NCBI RefSeq assembly: GCF_010731595.1
Contig: NZ_AP022582.1
Location: 2,604,001 to 2,668,000, forward strand
Length of the DNA: 64,000 nucleotides
Origin: Mycobacterium seoulense
Lineage (GTDB): Bacteria; Actinomycetota; Actinomycetes; Mycobacteriales; Mycobacteriaceae
Reading direction: 5' to 3'
Shown here: positions 53,941-64,000 of the stretch, piece after piece
Position numbering within the stretch: position 1 is the first letter of the stretch
How the letters are laid out: every line of letters begins with the position of its first letter
Notes under the pieces: model-generated
The model's database searches: none
Told to the model about the DNA's origin: nothing
Seen by the model: only the letters and a program-made list of their open reading frames with translations
Made by a program: the position numbers and the translations under genes

Positions 53941-54858
53941 TCAGTACAGGGCGTTCGCGAGGTTGCGCCGCCCGGCGACGACCTCGGGGTCGGCGGGGTC
54001 GAAGAGTTCGAAGAGTTCGATCAACCGGGTGCGCACCCGGGTCCGCTCGTCCCCGGATGTGTTGCGTACCAATGCAGTTAGGCGCTCGAACGCGGCGCTC
54101 ACGTCCTGGTTGAGGATTTCGACGTCGGCGGCCGCGAAGGCGGCATCGATGTCGCCCGGTGCCGCGTCGGCCGCAAGGTGCGCGTCCGGCGGGTGGGCGG
54201 TCGCGCGCATGAGAAAGTCGATCTGGCGGATCGCGCCCTTGGCTTCGGCACTGCCCGGGTCGGCGTCCAGTATCGCCTGATACGACGCCCTGGCGGCCTC
54301 GAAATCGCCCGCCTCGAGCTGTTCGCGGGCCGCGGCAAGCTCGGGATCAACCTCCTCGGAACCCGCGGGATTGCTTGGGCCCCTGAGTTTTCCGGCCGTC
54401 GCCGACAGAAGTTGGTCCAGCCAGCCCCGCAGCTGGTCGGGCGGCTGCATACCTTGAAAACTGGACAGCGGCTGCCCGGCGGCCAGGGCGACGACCGTCG
54501 GCACCGCGTCGACGCCGAAAATCTGTGCCACCCTGGGCGCCACGTCGACGTTGACGGTCGCCAGGGACCACTTGCCGTTGTCCTCGTCGGCCAACCCGGA
54601 CAGGATGTCGACGAGCTGGACACACGCGTCGCTGCGCGGTGACCACAGCACCACCACAACGGGCACTTCCTCGGAGCGCAGCAGGACCTCGGATTCGAAA
54701 TTGGCCTCGGTGATCGCGGATACTCCCGGGCCACCCTCGGCGGCCGAGGTTTGTCCGCCGGTCCCGCCGGCCGGCTGCTGCTGGGCCCGCTGCTTGAGGC
54801 CGGACAGGTCGACCGCACCAGCCAGCGCGGGGCCAATCGAAGGTCGCGGACGCGTCAC
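53941..54858 (-). CDS. YbbN/CnoX-like thioredoxin-fold protein without CxxC
   Basis: A 305-residue cytoplasmic protein: a disordered N-terminus with QQQPAGGTGGQ, a thioredoxin-like domain (about 50-155) and a tetratricopeptide-like C-terminal half (LEAGDFEAARASYQAILDAD; EAKGAIRQIDFLMRA). In place of the redox CGPC the strand-helix turn reads WSPRSDACVQL, with one Cys, so dithiol chemistry is not expected; YbbN/CnoX proteins act as holdases or co-chaperones. It corresponds to Rv1324. GTG 54858 is the start. The 185-bp gap to fadA4 (54859-55043) shows nothing else. Confidence 0.87.
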   Translation of the reverse strand: MTRPRPSIGPALAGAVDLSGLKQRAQQQPAGGTGGQTSAAEGGPGVSAITEANFESEVLLRSEEVPVVVVLWSPRSDACVQLVDILSGLADEDNGKWSLATVNVDVAPRVAQIFGVDAVPTVVALAAGQPLSSFQGMQPPDQLRGWLDQLLSATAGKLRGPSNPAGSEEVDPELAAAREQLEAGDFEAARASYQAILDADPGSAEAKGAIRQIDFLMRATAHPPDAHLAADAAPGDIDAAFAAADVEILNQDVSAAFERLTALVRNTSGDERTRVRTRLIELFELFDPADPEVVAGRRNLANALY

Positions 54859-55043
54859 GAGGTCAAGTTTGTCATGCTCGTCGATGACCTATCCACCCGG
54901 TGGCGCCGACGTCGCGCCGCTTGCCGAGGCGGCAAACCACGCCAAAACCGGCGCCGAGCGGGACATATGACGAAGATCACAAAAGATCCCGCGCGCGCCG
55001 AGCCAGCAACATCGGCGAGGGTCGGCGCGCGTCGATCGCCCCG

Positions 55044-56225
55044 CTACTTTGCCCGCAGGATCAAGGCGTCGCCCTGGCCGCCCGCGCCACACAGGGCCGC
55101 GACGGCGTAACCGGAGCCACGGCGGGCCAGTTCCAAGGCCGCATGCAGCGTGATCCGTGCGCCCGACATGCCGATGGGATGCCCGACGGCGATCGCCCCG
55201 CCGTTGATGTTGACGATCTCGGGATCCAGGCCGAGTTCGCGGGTCGACGCCAACGCGACCGCGGCGAACGCCTCGTTGATCTCGACGACGTCCAGCTGAT
55301 CGACGGAGATGCCCTCGCGGCTGAGCGCTTTCTTGATCGCGTTGGCCGGCTGTGACTGCAGGGTGGAGTCCGGGCCGGCCACCACACCGTGGGCGCCGAT
55401 CTCGACCAGCCAGGTCAGCCCCATCTCCTGCGCCTTGGCCTTGCTCATCACCACCACGGCCGCGGCCCCGTCGGAAATCTGCGACGCCGAGCCGGCGGTG
55501 ATGGTGCCATCGCGGCGAAAGGCCGGCTTCAGGCCGGCCAGGGACGCCGCGGTGGTACTGGCGCGAATCCCCTCGTCCTCGGTGAACTGCAGCGGATCAC
55601 CCTTGCGCTGCGGGATGTTGACGGGCACAACCTCGTCGGCGAAGACGCCGTCCTTCCACGCCGCGGCCGCCTTCTGATGCGACTGCGCAGCGAACTCGTC
55701 CTGCTCCTCGCGGGTGAACTTGTCCACGTCGTTGCGCTGCTCCGTGAGGGCACCCATCGGCTGGTCGGTGAACACGTCGTGCAGGCCGTCGTAGGCCATG
55801 TGGTCCAGGACCGTGACATCGCCGTACTTGTAGCCCGCCCGGCTGTCCATCAGCAAATGGGGCGCCTTGGTCATGGACTCCTGCCCACCGGCGACCACCA
55901 CGTCGAACTCCCTGGCACGAATCAGCTGGTCGGCGAGCGCGATGGAGTCGATGCCGGACAAGCACATCTTGTTGATGGTCAGCGCCGGGACGTCCCAGCC
56001 GATGCCGCCCGCTACCGCCGCCTGACGCGCGGGCATCTGTCCTGCCCCGGCCGTCAAAACCTGGCCCATGATGACGTACTCGACCGCCGAGGCGGGCACG
56101 TTGGCCTTCTCCAGCGCACCGGCGATCGCGATCGCACCCAGGTCGCTCGCCGAGAAATCCTTCAGCGAACCCATCAACTTGCCGATCGGGGTGCGCGCTC
56201 CAGCAACGATCACCGACGTCGTCAT
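55044..56225 (-). CDS. fadA4: Acetyl-CoA C-acetyltransferase
   Basis: A 393-residue biosynthetic-type thiolase. The nucleophile is Cys88 in [12 protein letters not shown], the His lies in [14 protein letters not shown], and the second Cys in [13 protein letters not shown]. The length is normal, and the sequence and position match M. tuberculosis FadA4 (Rv1323), next to the methylmalonyl-CoA epimerase gene transcribed divergently 81 bp away. It is distinct from the thiolase at 22896, which has a different loop and ending. It probably makes or cleaves acetoacetyl-CoA. Confidence 0.92.
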   Translation of the reverse strand: MTTSVIVAGARTPIGKLMGSLKDFSASDLGAIAIAGALEKANVPASAVEYVIMGQVLTAGAGQMPARQAAVAGGIGWDVPALTINKMCLSGIDSIALADQLIRAREFDVVVAGGQESMTKAPHLLMDSRAGYKYGDVTVLDHMAYDGLHDVFTDQPMGALTEQRNDVDKFTREEQDEFAAQSHQKAAAAWKDGVFADEVVPVNIPQRKGDPLQFTEDEGIRASTTAASLAGLKPAFRRDGTITAGSASQISDGAAAVVVMSKAKAQEMGLTWLVEIGAHGVVAGPDSTLQSQPANAIKKALSREGISVDQLDVVEINEAFAAVALASTRELGLDPEIVNINGGAIAVGHPIGMSGARITLHAALELARRGSGYAVAALCGAGGQGDALILRAK

Positions 56226-56306
56226 GACAACCTCCTAAGGGTCCGGGGACGGCCGATCTGGCCTCCCGGAGAAGCGCAATCTTTGCCGCCAGGTTACCTT
56301 TATGTG

Positions 56307-56771
56307 ATGACGACCGATCAAGTTGACGCCCGTCAGGTCCTGGCCACCGCGCTGGTGACGGCGATCGATCACGTCGGCATCGCGGTCGCCGACCTGGATA
56401 CGGCAATCGCCTGGTATCACGACCACCTCGGCATGGTACTGGTGCACGAGGAAGTCAACGAGGAGCAGGGAATCCGCGAGGCCATGCTGGGCGTGCGGGG
56501 TGCCGAGGGCGGCGCCGCACAGATCCAGCTGATGGCCCCGATCGACGACTCCTCGACCATCGCCAAGTTCATCGACAAGCGCGGGCCCGGCATCCAGCAG
56601 ATGGCGGTCCGGGTGAGCGACCTCGACAGCGTGGTCGAGCACCTGCGTTCTCAGGGCATCCGCCTCCTCTACGAGGCGCCCCGCCGCGGCACGGCAAACT
56701 CACGGATCAACTTCATCCACCCCAAGGACGCCGGCGGCGTGCTCATCGAGCTGGTCGAGCCGGCCGCCTGA
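56307..56771 (+). CDS. mce: Methylmalonyl-CoA epimerase
   Basis: A 154-residue VOC-fold metalloenzyme interconverting (2R)- and (2S)-methylmalonyl-CoA in propionate metabolism. IDHVGIAVADLDTAIAWYHD (about 20-39) supplies the first metal His. QIQLMAPIDDSS, GIQQMAVRVSDLD and INFIHPKDAGGVLIELVEP carry the remaining ligands and the C-terminal Glu. ATG 56307 is chosen over the long open frame, which is the reverse of fadA4. It corresponds to Rv1322A. Propionyl-CoA from odd-chain lipid or sterol breakdown is the expected source of substrate. Confidence 0.93.
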   Translation: MTTDQVDARQVLATALVTAIDHVGIAVADLDTAIAWYHDHLGMVLVHEEVNEEQGIREAMLGVRGAEGGAAQIQLMAPIDDSSTIAKFIDKRGPGIQQMAVRVSDLDSVVEHLRSQGIRLLYEAPRRGTANSRINFIHPKDAGGVLIELVEPAA

Positions 56772-56783
56772 GGGCCTGGCTGG

Positions 56784-57083
56784 TCACGACCACTTCCTGG
56801 TGGGCCCGCGCGTGGCGCGGTGGGTCCAGCACGGAGCATGCCAATGCCGACGGTCGTCGGCGCCGCCGAGGGTCGCATCGGCCGGCCACACCACCAGATG
56901 AGCTGTGCCCGCGCGTATTTCGTGATCACAACCGGGACAGCGGTAGGTCTTGACGGCCCGGGCCGCCGCGACGGGGCGCACCTCGTACTCGTGACCGTCG
57001 GGCCCGATCTCCACCCGCTGCGGCGCCGCCGGTAGCGGCGACGACTGCCGCTGCCGACGTGGCGGTGTGCGGCGCCGGGCCAT
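56784..57083 (-). CDS. Small putative zinc-binding protein (Rv1322 homologue)
   Basis: A 99-residue basic protein with a probable C2HC zinc site: YRCPGCDHEI (about 48-57) and RHWHAPCWTHR (about 79-89). The N-terminus is Arg/Pro/Gln-rich (ARRRTPPRRQRQ), which could bind nucleic acid. It precedes its downstream partner in the order nucS then this gene, separated by 22 bases and on the same strand, as in M. tuberculosis. Functional association with NucS-dependent mismatch handling is possible from context only. Confidence 0.8.
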   Translation of the reverse strand: MARRRTPPRRQRQSSPLPAAPQRVEIGPDGHEYEVRPVAAARAVKTYRCPGCDHEIRAGTAHLVVWPADATLGGADDRRHWHAPCWTHRATRGPTRKWS

Positions 57084-57105
57084 ATCGCCAGCCTAGCCGC
57101 GACGC

Positions 57106-57786
57106 TCAGAACAGCCGGTATTCGTCGTTGTCCATCCCCCGCATCTTGTCGTAATCCAGTGTGATGCAGCGGATCCCACGGTCGGTGGCGAGCGTGCGCG
57201 CTTGCGGCTTGATCTGCTGGGCCGCGAAGACCCCCTTCACCGGCGCCAGCACGCTGTCGCGATTGAGCAACTCGAGGTAGCGGGTGAGCTGCTCGACGCC
57301 GTCGATCTCGCCCCGCCGCTTGATCTCCACCGCGACGGAACCGCCCCGTTCGTCACGGCAGAGCAGGTCGACCGGCCCGATCGCGGTCATGTATTCGCGA
57401 CGAACCAGCGTGTAGCCCTCACCCAGCAGGTGCACGTGCTCGGCGAGCAACGCCTGCAGGTGGGCTTCGACGCCGTCCTTCACCAATCCGGGGTCAACGC
57501 CGAGGTCGTGGCTGGAGTCGTGCTCGACCGCCTCGACGGTGATGCGCAGCTGTTCGCCGGCCTTGTTCTGGACGACCCACACGGGCGCCTGATCGCCGGG
57601 CTCCTCGGTGAGCCAGCACGGCGGACTCATCCAATTCAGCGGCTTGTAGGCGCGGTCGTCGGCGTGCACGCTGACCGAGCCGTCGGCCTTGAACAGCAGC
57701 AACCTGCGCGCCGACGGGAGATGCGCGGTGAGCCGGCCGACGTAGTCCACGGTGCATTGGGCGATCACTAGACGCACCCGACTCAC
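57106..57786 (-). CDS. nucS: NucS/EndoMS mismatch-specific endonuclease
   Basis: A 226-residue enzyme that cuts both strands at G-T, G-G and T-T mismatches and replaces MutS/MutL in mycobacteria. The N-terminal DNA-binding domain ([20 protein letters not shown]) is followed by the nuclease core [13 protein letters not shown] and [19 protein letters not shown], where Asp, Glu and Lys form the RecB-like active site. The C-terminal [16 protein letters not shown] resembles a beta-clamp-binding tail. GTG 57786 is the start, 36 bp from the divergent cyclase gene. Confidence 0.95.
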   Translation of the reverse strand: MSRVRLVIAQCTVDYVGRLTAHLPSARRLLLFKADGSVSVHADDRAYKPLNWMSPPCWLTEEPGDQAPVWVVQNKAGEQLRITVEAVEHDSSHDLGVDPGLVKDGVEAHLQALLAEHVHLLGEGYTLVRREYMTAIGPVDLLCRDERGGSVAVEIKRRGEIDGVEQLTRYLELLNRDSVLAPVKGVFAAQQIKPQARTLATDRGIRCITLDYDKMRGMDNDEYRLF

Positions 57787-57822
57787 CTTAGAGCGTGGCC
57801 GACAAATTAGGCTGACGCCACC

Positions 57823-59436
57823 ATGTCGGCCACCCAGAGCTTGGCAAAACGCATCGGCCGGGTGCTCGAGACGGTCACCCGTCAGAGCGGCCGGCTACCG
57901 GAGACCCCGGCGTACGGCTCCCTGCTGCTAGGGCGGGTCTCCGAGAGCCAGGGCCGCCGCCGCATCCGCATCCAGCTCATCCTGACCGTGCTCGTCTTGG
58001 GCGTCAACTTGATCGGCATCGCCGTCGCGCTGCTTCTGGTGACGGTCGCCATCCCGCAGCCGAGCGTGTTCGACGCACCGTTATGGATCACCTTCGCCGC
58101 ATCACCGGCCTATATCGCGCTGGCACTGGCGGTGGGCACCTACTGGATCACCCGCAGGACGGTCATATCGCTTCGCTGGGCGATCGAGGAGCGGGCGCCG
58201 ACCGAAGAAGACGAGCGCAACACTTTCCTGGCCCCCTGGCGGATCGCGCGCTTCGACCTCATCCTGTGGGGTGTCGGGGCGGTGGTGTTGACGACGCTCT
58301 ACGGCCTGATCAACACGCTGTTCATCCCGCGCTTCCTCATCGCGGTGGGCATCTGCGGCATCTTGGTGGCGACCGCCAGTTATCTGCTCGCCGAGTTCGC
58401 GCTGCGCCCGGCGGCGGCCCAGGCACTCGAAGCGGGGCCACCGCCGCGGCGATTCGCCTCGGGCATGATGGGCCGGACCATGGTGGTCTGGTTCCTCGGC
58501 TCGGGCCTGCCCGTTCTCGGTATCGGCTTTCTGGCGGGGTTTCAGGCGCTGATGCGAAACCTGACCGAAACCCAGTTCGCGGTCGGGGTGCTGATCGTCT
58601 CGATCGCCACGGTGATTTTCGGTTGCCTCTTGATGTGGATCCTGGCCTGGCTCACCGCAACTCCGGTGCGCGTGGTCCGAGCGGCGCTCAGACGCGTCGA
58701 GCGCGGCGACCTGCGTGGCGACCTCGTCGTGTTCGACGGCACCGAACTCGGTGAGCTGCAACGCGGTTTCAATGCGATGGTCGACGGGCTGCGCGAGCGC
58801 GAACGCGTTCGCGACCTGTTCGGCCGGCACGTGGGACGCGAGGTCGCCCTGGCCGCCGAACGCGAGCGACCGAAGCTGGGCGGCGAAGAACGCCATGTGG
58901 CAGTCGTATTCATCGATATCGTCGGTTCGACCCAACTGGTGACCAGCCGGCCCCCGGCCGAGGTCGTTTCGGTGCTCAATCAATTTTTCGGCATAGTCGT
59001 CGAGGAAGTGGACCGACACTGCGGTCTGGTCAACAAGTTCGAGGGCGACGCGACGCTGGCCATCTTCGGAGCCCCCAATCGTCTGGACCACCCGGAAGAC
59101 CAGGCGCTGGCCACCGCGCGCGCCATCGCCGAGCGGCTCGACGACGAAATGCCGGAGTGCCAGGCCGGCATTGGCGTGGCGGCGGGCCAAGTGGTCGCCG
59201 GCAACGTCGGCGCCAGGGAGCGCTTCGAATACACCGTGATCGGCGGGCCGGTCAACGAGGCAGCCCGGCTGTGCGAGCTCGCCAAGTCGTACCCTGGCCG
59301 ACTGCTCGCAGCGGCCGACGCGCTGGAGGATGCGAGCGAGAACGAACGTGCCCGTTGGTCTTTGGGTGAGACCGTGACACTTCGCGGACACGAACGCCCC
59401 ACTCGGCTCGCATCGCCTGCCGACCCGCAGGCCTGA
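57823..59436 (+). CDS. Membrane-bound class III adenylyl cyclase with HAMP domain
   Basis: A 537-residue cyclase. Six membrane helices (about 50-280; for example [20 protein letters not shown]) precede a HAMP linker ([20 protein letters not shown], about 283-302) and a class III catalytic domain. Metal-binding Asp residues are in [10 protein letters not shown] (about 362) and [13 protein letters not shown] (about 405), and the transition-state Asn/Arg lie in [20 protein letters not shown]. It is the homologue of the Rv1318c/Rv1319c/Rv1320c group, of which M. tuberculosis has three tandem copies and this locus one. It makes cAMP from ATP at the inner membrane. Confidence 0.9.
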   Translation: MSATQSLAKRIGRVLETVTRQSGRLPETPAYGSLLLGRVSESQGRRRIRIQLILTVLVLGVNLIGIAVALLLVTVAIPQPSVFDAPLWITFAASPAYIALALAVGTYWITRRTVISLRWAIEERAPTEEDERNTFLAPWRIARFDLILWGVGAVVLTTLYGLINTLFIPRFLIAVGICGILVATASYLLAEFALRPAAAQALEAGPPPRRFASGMMGRTMVVWFLGSGLPVLGIGFLAGFQALMRNLTETQFAVGVLIVSIATVIFGCLLMWILAWLTATPVRVVRAALRRVERGDLRGDLVVFDGTELGELQRGFNAMVDGLRERERVRDLFGRHVGREVALAAERERPKLGGEERHVAVVFIDIVGSTQLVTSRPPAEVVSVLNQFFGIVVEEVDRHCGLVNKFEGDATLAIFGAPNRLDHPEDQALATARAIAERLDDEMPECQAGIGVAAGQVVAGNVGARERFEYTVIGGPVNEAARLCELAKSYPGRLLAAADALEDASENERARWSLGETVTLRGHERPTRLASPADPQA

Positions 59437-59506
59437 CGCGATTGAATTCGCGCCCGAGTGGGTAAGGGCACTAAGGACATCGCCCCTCCAAGAGATTGGT
59501 GTTGAC

Positions 59507-59887
59507 ATGACCGCTAGTGCAACTGCCCGCCGTGTTTCCGTGGCCGCGGGCATCGCTGCGGCGATCGCCTTGAGTTCGCTGACCGCGGGTTGTGGATCAA
59601 ACAACAACAACAAGAACCCGACGACGTCGACCGTCACCACCACCGTGACGACACCGGCCAGCGTCACCACCACCGCCCCGGCGGCAACGACTCCGGCCGG
59701 ACCGGGCGGTGGCGGCCCCGAAACCGGACCCGGTGGTGCCACGACCGCCGGACCGGGCGGTTCCGGCGCCGGCGCCGGGCCCGGCGGGGCGAGTGCGGGT
59801 GTGCCGGGCGCCGGGGCTTCCGCCGGACCCGGGGGTGCGGGGGCCTGCGCCGGCGGCGTTTGCGTCGGAACCCCTCCCGGCCCGTAG
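59507..59887 (+). CDS. Low-complexity lipoprotein
   Basis: A 126-residue protein with a type II signal peptide: VAAGIAAAIALSSLTAGC, lipobox LTAGC with Cys at about 30. It continues with an Asn run (SNNNNKN), a Thr/Val/Pro tract, then about 60 residues of AGPGG-like repeats ending GACAGGVCVGTPPGP. The mature protein is therefore probably disordered and anchored outside the membrane. Two late cysteines could form a disulfide. It follows the cyclase by 70 bases. No function can be assigned. The 176-bp stretch after it (to 60063) shows no gene. Confidence 0.72.
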   Translation: MTASATARRVSVAAGIAAAIALSSLTAGCGSNNNNKNPTTSTVTTTVTTPASVTTTAPAATTPAGPGGGGPETGPGGATTAGPGGSGAGAGPGGASAGVPGAGASAGPGGAGACAGGVCVGTPPGP

Positions 59888-60063
59888 CGAAGAGGCCGGG
59901 ACGCCGGTCCCACCGGCGTCCCAGTGCCGACGGCGGATGCGCCTCGCACCAACGACGCCACCCGCGAGGCGCCGGTAATCGGCAGCGCGCCGATCCCGAG
60001 TCCCGCCACTACGATGTCGTTTTTCCGCCAGTTTTGTCAGTGCGCGGGTGTAAAGCTTGAAGC

Positions 60064-61551
60064 GTGCACGACGACTTCGAACGCTGTTACCGCGCCGTCC
60101 AGTCCAAGGACGCCCGGTTCGACGGCTGGTTCGTCACCGCGGTGCTGACCACCCGCATCTATTGCCGGCCCAGCTGCCCGGTACGTCCGCCGTTCGCCCG
60201 CAACGTGCGGTTCTATCCGACCGCCGCCGCCGCTCAGCGGGCGGGATTCCGGGCCTGCAAGCGTTGCCGTCCCGACGCGTCCCCCGGTTCGCCGGAATGG
60301 AACGTTCGCGATGACGTCGTTGCGCGGACGATGCGATTGATCGCCGACGGCACGGTGGACCGCGAAGGCGTCGGCGGGCTGGCGGGCCACCTCGGTTACA
60401 CCACCCGCCAGTTGGAACGGCTGCTGCAAGCCGAGGTCGGGGCCGGCCCGCTGGCGCTGGCCCGCGCCCAGCGGGCGCAGACCGCCCGGCTGCTCATCGA
60501 GACCACGGACCTGCCGTTCGGGGACGTCGCGTTCGCGTCGGGGTTCTCCAGCATCCGCCAGTTCAACGACACCGTACGCCTGGTCTTCGAGAACTCACCG
60601 ACGGAGCTGCGTCGGCGCGCGGCCAGCCGCGCCGGGTCGAACTCCGCTTCGGCGGGAGCGGTGTGCCTTCGGTTGCCGGTGCGGACCCCGTTCGCCTACG
60701 ACGGTGTCTTCGGACACCTCGCGGCGGGCACCGTGCCCGGCTGCGAGGAGGTCCGTGCTGGTGCGTATCGACGCACCCTCCGCCTTCCCTTCGGCACCGC
60801 CGTCGTCACGCTGACACCGGCCGTCGATCACGTCCGATGCCTGCTCGTCCTCGACGACTTTCGCGACCTGACGACGGCGATCGCCCGCTGCCGGCGGCTG
60901 CTCGATCTCGATGCCGATCCCGAGGCGGTGGACGACGCGCTCGCGGACGACCCCCGGCTCAGCCCCCTGGTGGCGAAGGCGCCCGGACAACGCGTTCCGC
61001 GTACGGTCGACGAGGCCGAGCTCGCCGTTCGTGCGGTCCTGGGCCAACAGGTGTCGACCAAGGCGGCGCGCACCCACGCCGGAAGGCTGGCGGCGGCCTA
61101 CGGCCAGCCGGTCAGCGACCCTGACGGCGGGTTGACGCATACGTTCCCGTCGGTGGAGCAGCTCGCCGAGATCGACCCCATCCACTTGGCGGTCCCGAAG
61201 GCCCGGCAACGCACCCTGAGCGCTTTGGTGGGCGGGCTCGCCGACGGCAGCATCGTCCTGGACGGCGGCAGCGACTGGGAAGCCGCCCGCAGGCAATTGC
61301 TGGACGTGCCCGGGGTCGGTTCGTGGACCGCGGAGGTGATCGCGATGCGCGGGCTCGGCGACCCGGATGCCTTCCCCGCCAACGACCTTGGCCTTCGCCT
61401 GGCCGCCAGGCGGCTGGGATTGCCGACTGCCGAACGGGCGCTGGTCGCGCATGGCGCCCGCTGGCGCCCCTGGCGTTCGTATGCCACCCAATACCTATGG
61501 ACCACCCTCGAGCATCCAGTAAACCAATGGCCACCACAGGAGGTCGCATGA
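60064..61551 (+). CDS. alkA: Ada regulatory domain fused to AlkA 3-methyladenine DNA glycosylase
   Basis: A 495-residue adaptive-response fusion. The N-terminal Ada zinc/methyl-acceptor domain has Cys in YCRPSC and ACKRCRPD (about 35-72). An AraC-type HTH follows (VGGLAGHLGYTTRQLERLLQ, about 103-122). The C-terminal half is an AlkA glycosylase with helix-hairpin-helix LLDVPGVGSWTAEVIAMRG (about 414) and catalytic Asp in AFPANDLGLR. GTG 60064 is the start. Its stop overlaps the ogt ATG as ATGA, coupling alkylation sensing, base excision and direct reversal, as in Rv1317c-Rv1316c. Confidence 0.93.
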   Translation: MHDDFERCYRAVQSKDARFDGWFVTAVLTTRIYCRPSCPVRPPFARNVRFYPTAAAAQRAGFRACKRCRPDASPGSPEWNVRDDVVARTMRLIADGTVDREGVGGLAGHLGYTTRQLERLLQAEVGAGPLALARAQRAQTARLLIETTDLPFGDVAFASGFSSIRQFNDTVRLVFENSPTELRRRAASRAGSNSASAGAVCLRLPVRTPFAYDGVFGHLAAGTVPGCEEVRAGAYRRTLRLPFGTAVVTLTPAVDHVRCLLVLDDFRDLTTAIARCRRLLDLDADPEAVDDALADDPRLSPLVAKAPGQRVPRTVDEAELAVRAVLGQQVSTKAARTHAGRLAAAYGQPVSDPDGGLTHTFPSVEQLAEIDPIHLAVPKARQRTLSALVGGLADGSIVLDGGSDWEAARRQLLDVPGVGSWTAEVIAMRGLGDPDAFPANDLGLRLAARRLGLPTAERALVAHGARWRPWRSYATQYLWTTLEHPVNQWPPQEVA

Positions 61552-62051
61552 TCGAGTACCGCACCATCGACAGCCCTATCGGGCCGCTGACCCTCGCCGG
61601 CCAGGACTCGGTTCTGACCATGCTTCGGATGGTCGATCAAACCTACGAACCGAGCCGCACCGGCTGGGCATCGAGTCCCGCGGCATTCCAGGACGCCACA
61701 GAGCAACTCGATGCCTATTTCGCCGGTGAACTGACCGAGTTCGATTTCGAATTCGAATTGCGCGGCTCCGAATTTCAGCGGCGGGTTTGGAAGGCGCTAC
61801 AGACAATTCCGTACGGCGAAACCAGATCGTACGGAACAATCGCCGCCCAGATCGGCGCTCCCGGTTCTGCGCGGGCCGTGGGATTGGCGAACGGCCACAA
61901 CCCCATCGCGATTGTCGTGCCCTGCCACCGCGTCATCGGCGCCAACGGCAGCCTCACCGGCTACGGAGGCGGCCTGGACCGAAAGCAAACCCTGCTCGCG
62001 CTGGAGAGGAAACACGCATCGACGAATGTGGCTTTGACATTATTCGACTAG
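61548..62051 (+). CDS. ogt: Methylated-DNA--protein-cysteine methyltransferase
   Basis: A 167-residue suicide repair protein that transfers alkyl groups from O6-alkylguanine to its own Cys. The active-site motif is IVVPCHRVIGANG (about 124-136), with FQRRVWKAL (about 76) and the GETRSYGTIAAQ recognition-helix region upstream. ATG 61548 overlaps the alkA stop. A perfect hairpin terminator follows at 62076, separating it from the convergent rRNA operon. Confidence 0.95.
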   Translation: MIEYRTIDSPIGPLTLAGQDSVLTMLRMVDQTYEPSRTGWASSPAAFQDATEQLDAYFAGELTEFDFEFELRGSEFQRRVWKALQTIPYGETRSYGTIAAQIGAPGSARAVGLANGHNPIAIVVPCHRVIGANGSLTGYGGGLDRKQTLLALERKHASTNVALTLFD

Positions 62052-62075
62052 AAATCGCTCGCATCGTGAATGCAA

Positions 62076-62105
62076 AAACACCCCCGTTGCCGGGGGTGTT
62101 TTTGT
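62076..62105. terminator. Bidirectional terminator between ogt and the rRNA operon
   Basis: AAAAACACCCCCG (62076-62088) and CGGGGGTGTTTTT (62093-62105) form a perfect 13-bp stem with loop TTGC. A-tract and T-tract on either side give a U-run in both directions, so it can end ogt transcription (plus) and rrn transcription after 5S (minus). Confidence 0.92.
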
Positions 62106-62110
62106 GTATG

Positions 62111-62223
62111 TTCGGCGGTGTCCTACTTTTCCACCCGGATGGGCAGTATCATCGGCGCTGACAGGCTTAGCTTCCGGGTTCGGAATGGGACCGGGCGTTT
62201 CCCTGTCGCTGTGGCCGCCGTAA
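62111..62223 (-). rRNA. rrf: 5S ribosomal RNA
   Basis: The minus strand begins TTACGGCGGCCACAGCG and ends GTAGGACACCGCCGAACA; the two ends pair (GGCGG/CCGCC). Internal CCCATTCCGAACCCGGAAGC is the conserved 5S loop region. The end positions are accurate to a few bases. About 88 bp separate it from 23S. Confidence 0.95.
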
Positions 62224-62311
62224 CTCTATTTAAATTTGGTTTCGGTGGGGGGGTGTGATGTCCAAGTTTCCTACGACGAATTGTCGCGGAAATGGAAAGT
62301 GGTTGCGATTG

Positions 62312-64000
<1,689 letters not shown>

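Noticed and set aside
58102..60009. A 635-codon frame opposite the cyclase and lipoprotein genes
   Set aside because: It is antisense to a clear cyclase and has no domain; the Pro/Gly-rich start is merely the complement of the lipoprotein repeats.

Overview
The window is GC-rich chromosomal DNA from a Mycobacterium, most likely a slow grower of the M. avium-complex type. Three things point there: the IrtAB siderophore importer with an IdeR-type iron box, the GlgE/GlgB/GlgP alpha-glucan block, and NucS. From lprD to the rRNA operon the gene order is also that of M. tuberculosis Rv1343c down to Rv1316c, read in the opposite direction. The species call is inference. The family and gene-order statements rest on recognisable protein sequence and on remembered M. 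tuberculosis order; no database search was run.

Region 1 (about 0.04-19.4 kb) is a dense block of CoA-dependent catabolism. It holds a heteromeric acyl-CoA dehydrogenase pair, two amidohydrolases, four acyl-CoA ligases (three in tandem), five crotonases, a hotdog thioesterase, a dihydrodipicolinate-synthase-like protein, a short-chain dehydrogenase and a TetR regulator. The block reads as four transcripts leaving three promoter regions. Each of those regions carries a related operator-like sequence (7157-7178, 9640-9661, 12296-12317), so one regulator probably controls the whole block. None of the crotonases shows the two catalytic glutamates of a standard enoyl-CoA hydratase, and the substrate cannot be read from the sequence. 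This is the best candidate for an undescribed pathway.

Region 2 (19.8-28.6 kb) is a second acyl-CoA module. A tightly coupled minus-strand operon (SDR, thiolase, CoA-transferase, acyl-CoA dehydrogenase, GntR regulator) faces a plus-strand operon (acyl-CoA dehydrogenase, mycofactocin-type SDR). A flavin- or F420-binding small protein and a phosphotransferase follow.

Region 3 (28.7-38.1 kb) starts with irtB-irtA and an IdeR box. The siderophore genes mbtK/L/M/N that sit beside irtA in M. tuberculosis are absent. In their place is a decayed hotspot around a tRNA-Leu(UAG): a 21-bp copy of the tRNA 3' end 841 bp away, the C-terminal scrap of a tyrosine integrase, a small secreted protein, a twice-frameshifted coiled-coil gene and a thrice-frameshifted HTH/LAGLIDADG gene. 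lprD, a DUF3817 gene and rdgB follow, then a relatively AT-rich DUF4395 gene lying between rdgB and rph.

Region 4 (38.1-62.1 kb) is conserved mycobacterial core: rph, a metallo-beta-lactamase-fold phosphodiesterase, murI, a rhomboid protease, a P1-type peptidase, a DUF2017 gene, clpS, pncB1, dinG, glgP, glgE, glgB, a YbbN-like thioredoxin, fadA4, methylmalonyl-CoA epimerase, nucS, an adenylyl cyclase, a low-complexity lipoprotein, ada-alkA and ogt. The mec-cysO-cysM cluster expected between the P1 peptidase and rhomboid genes is missing here. The window ends in the rRNA operon on the minus strand: complete 5S and the 3' part of 23S, with wild-type macrolide-binding adenines.
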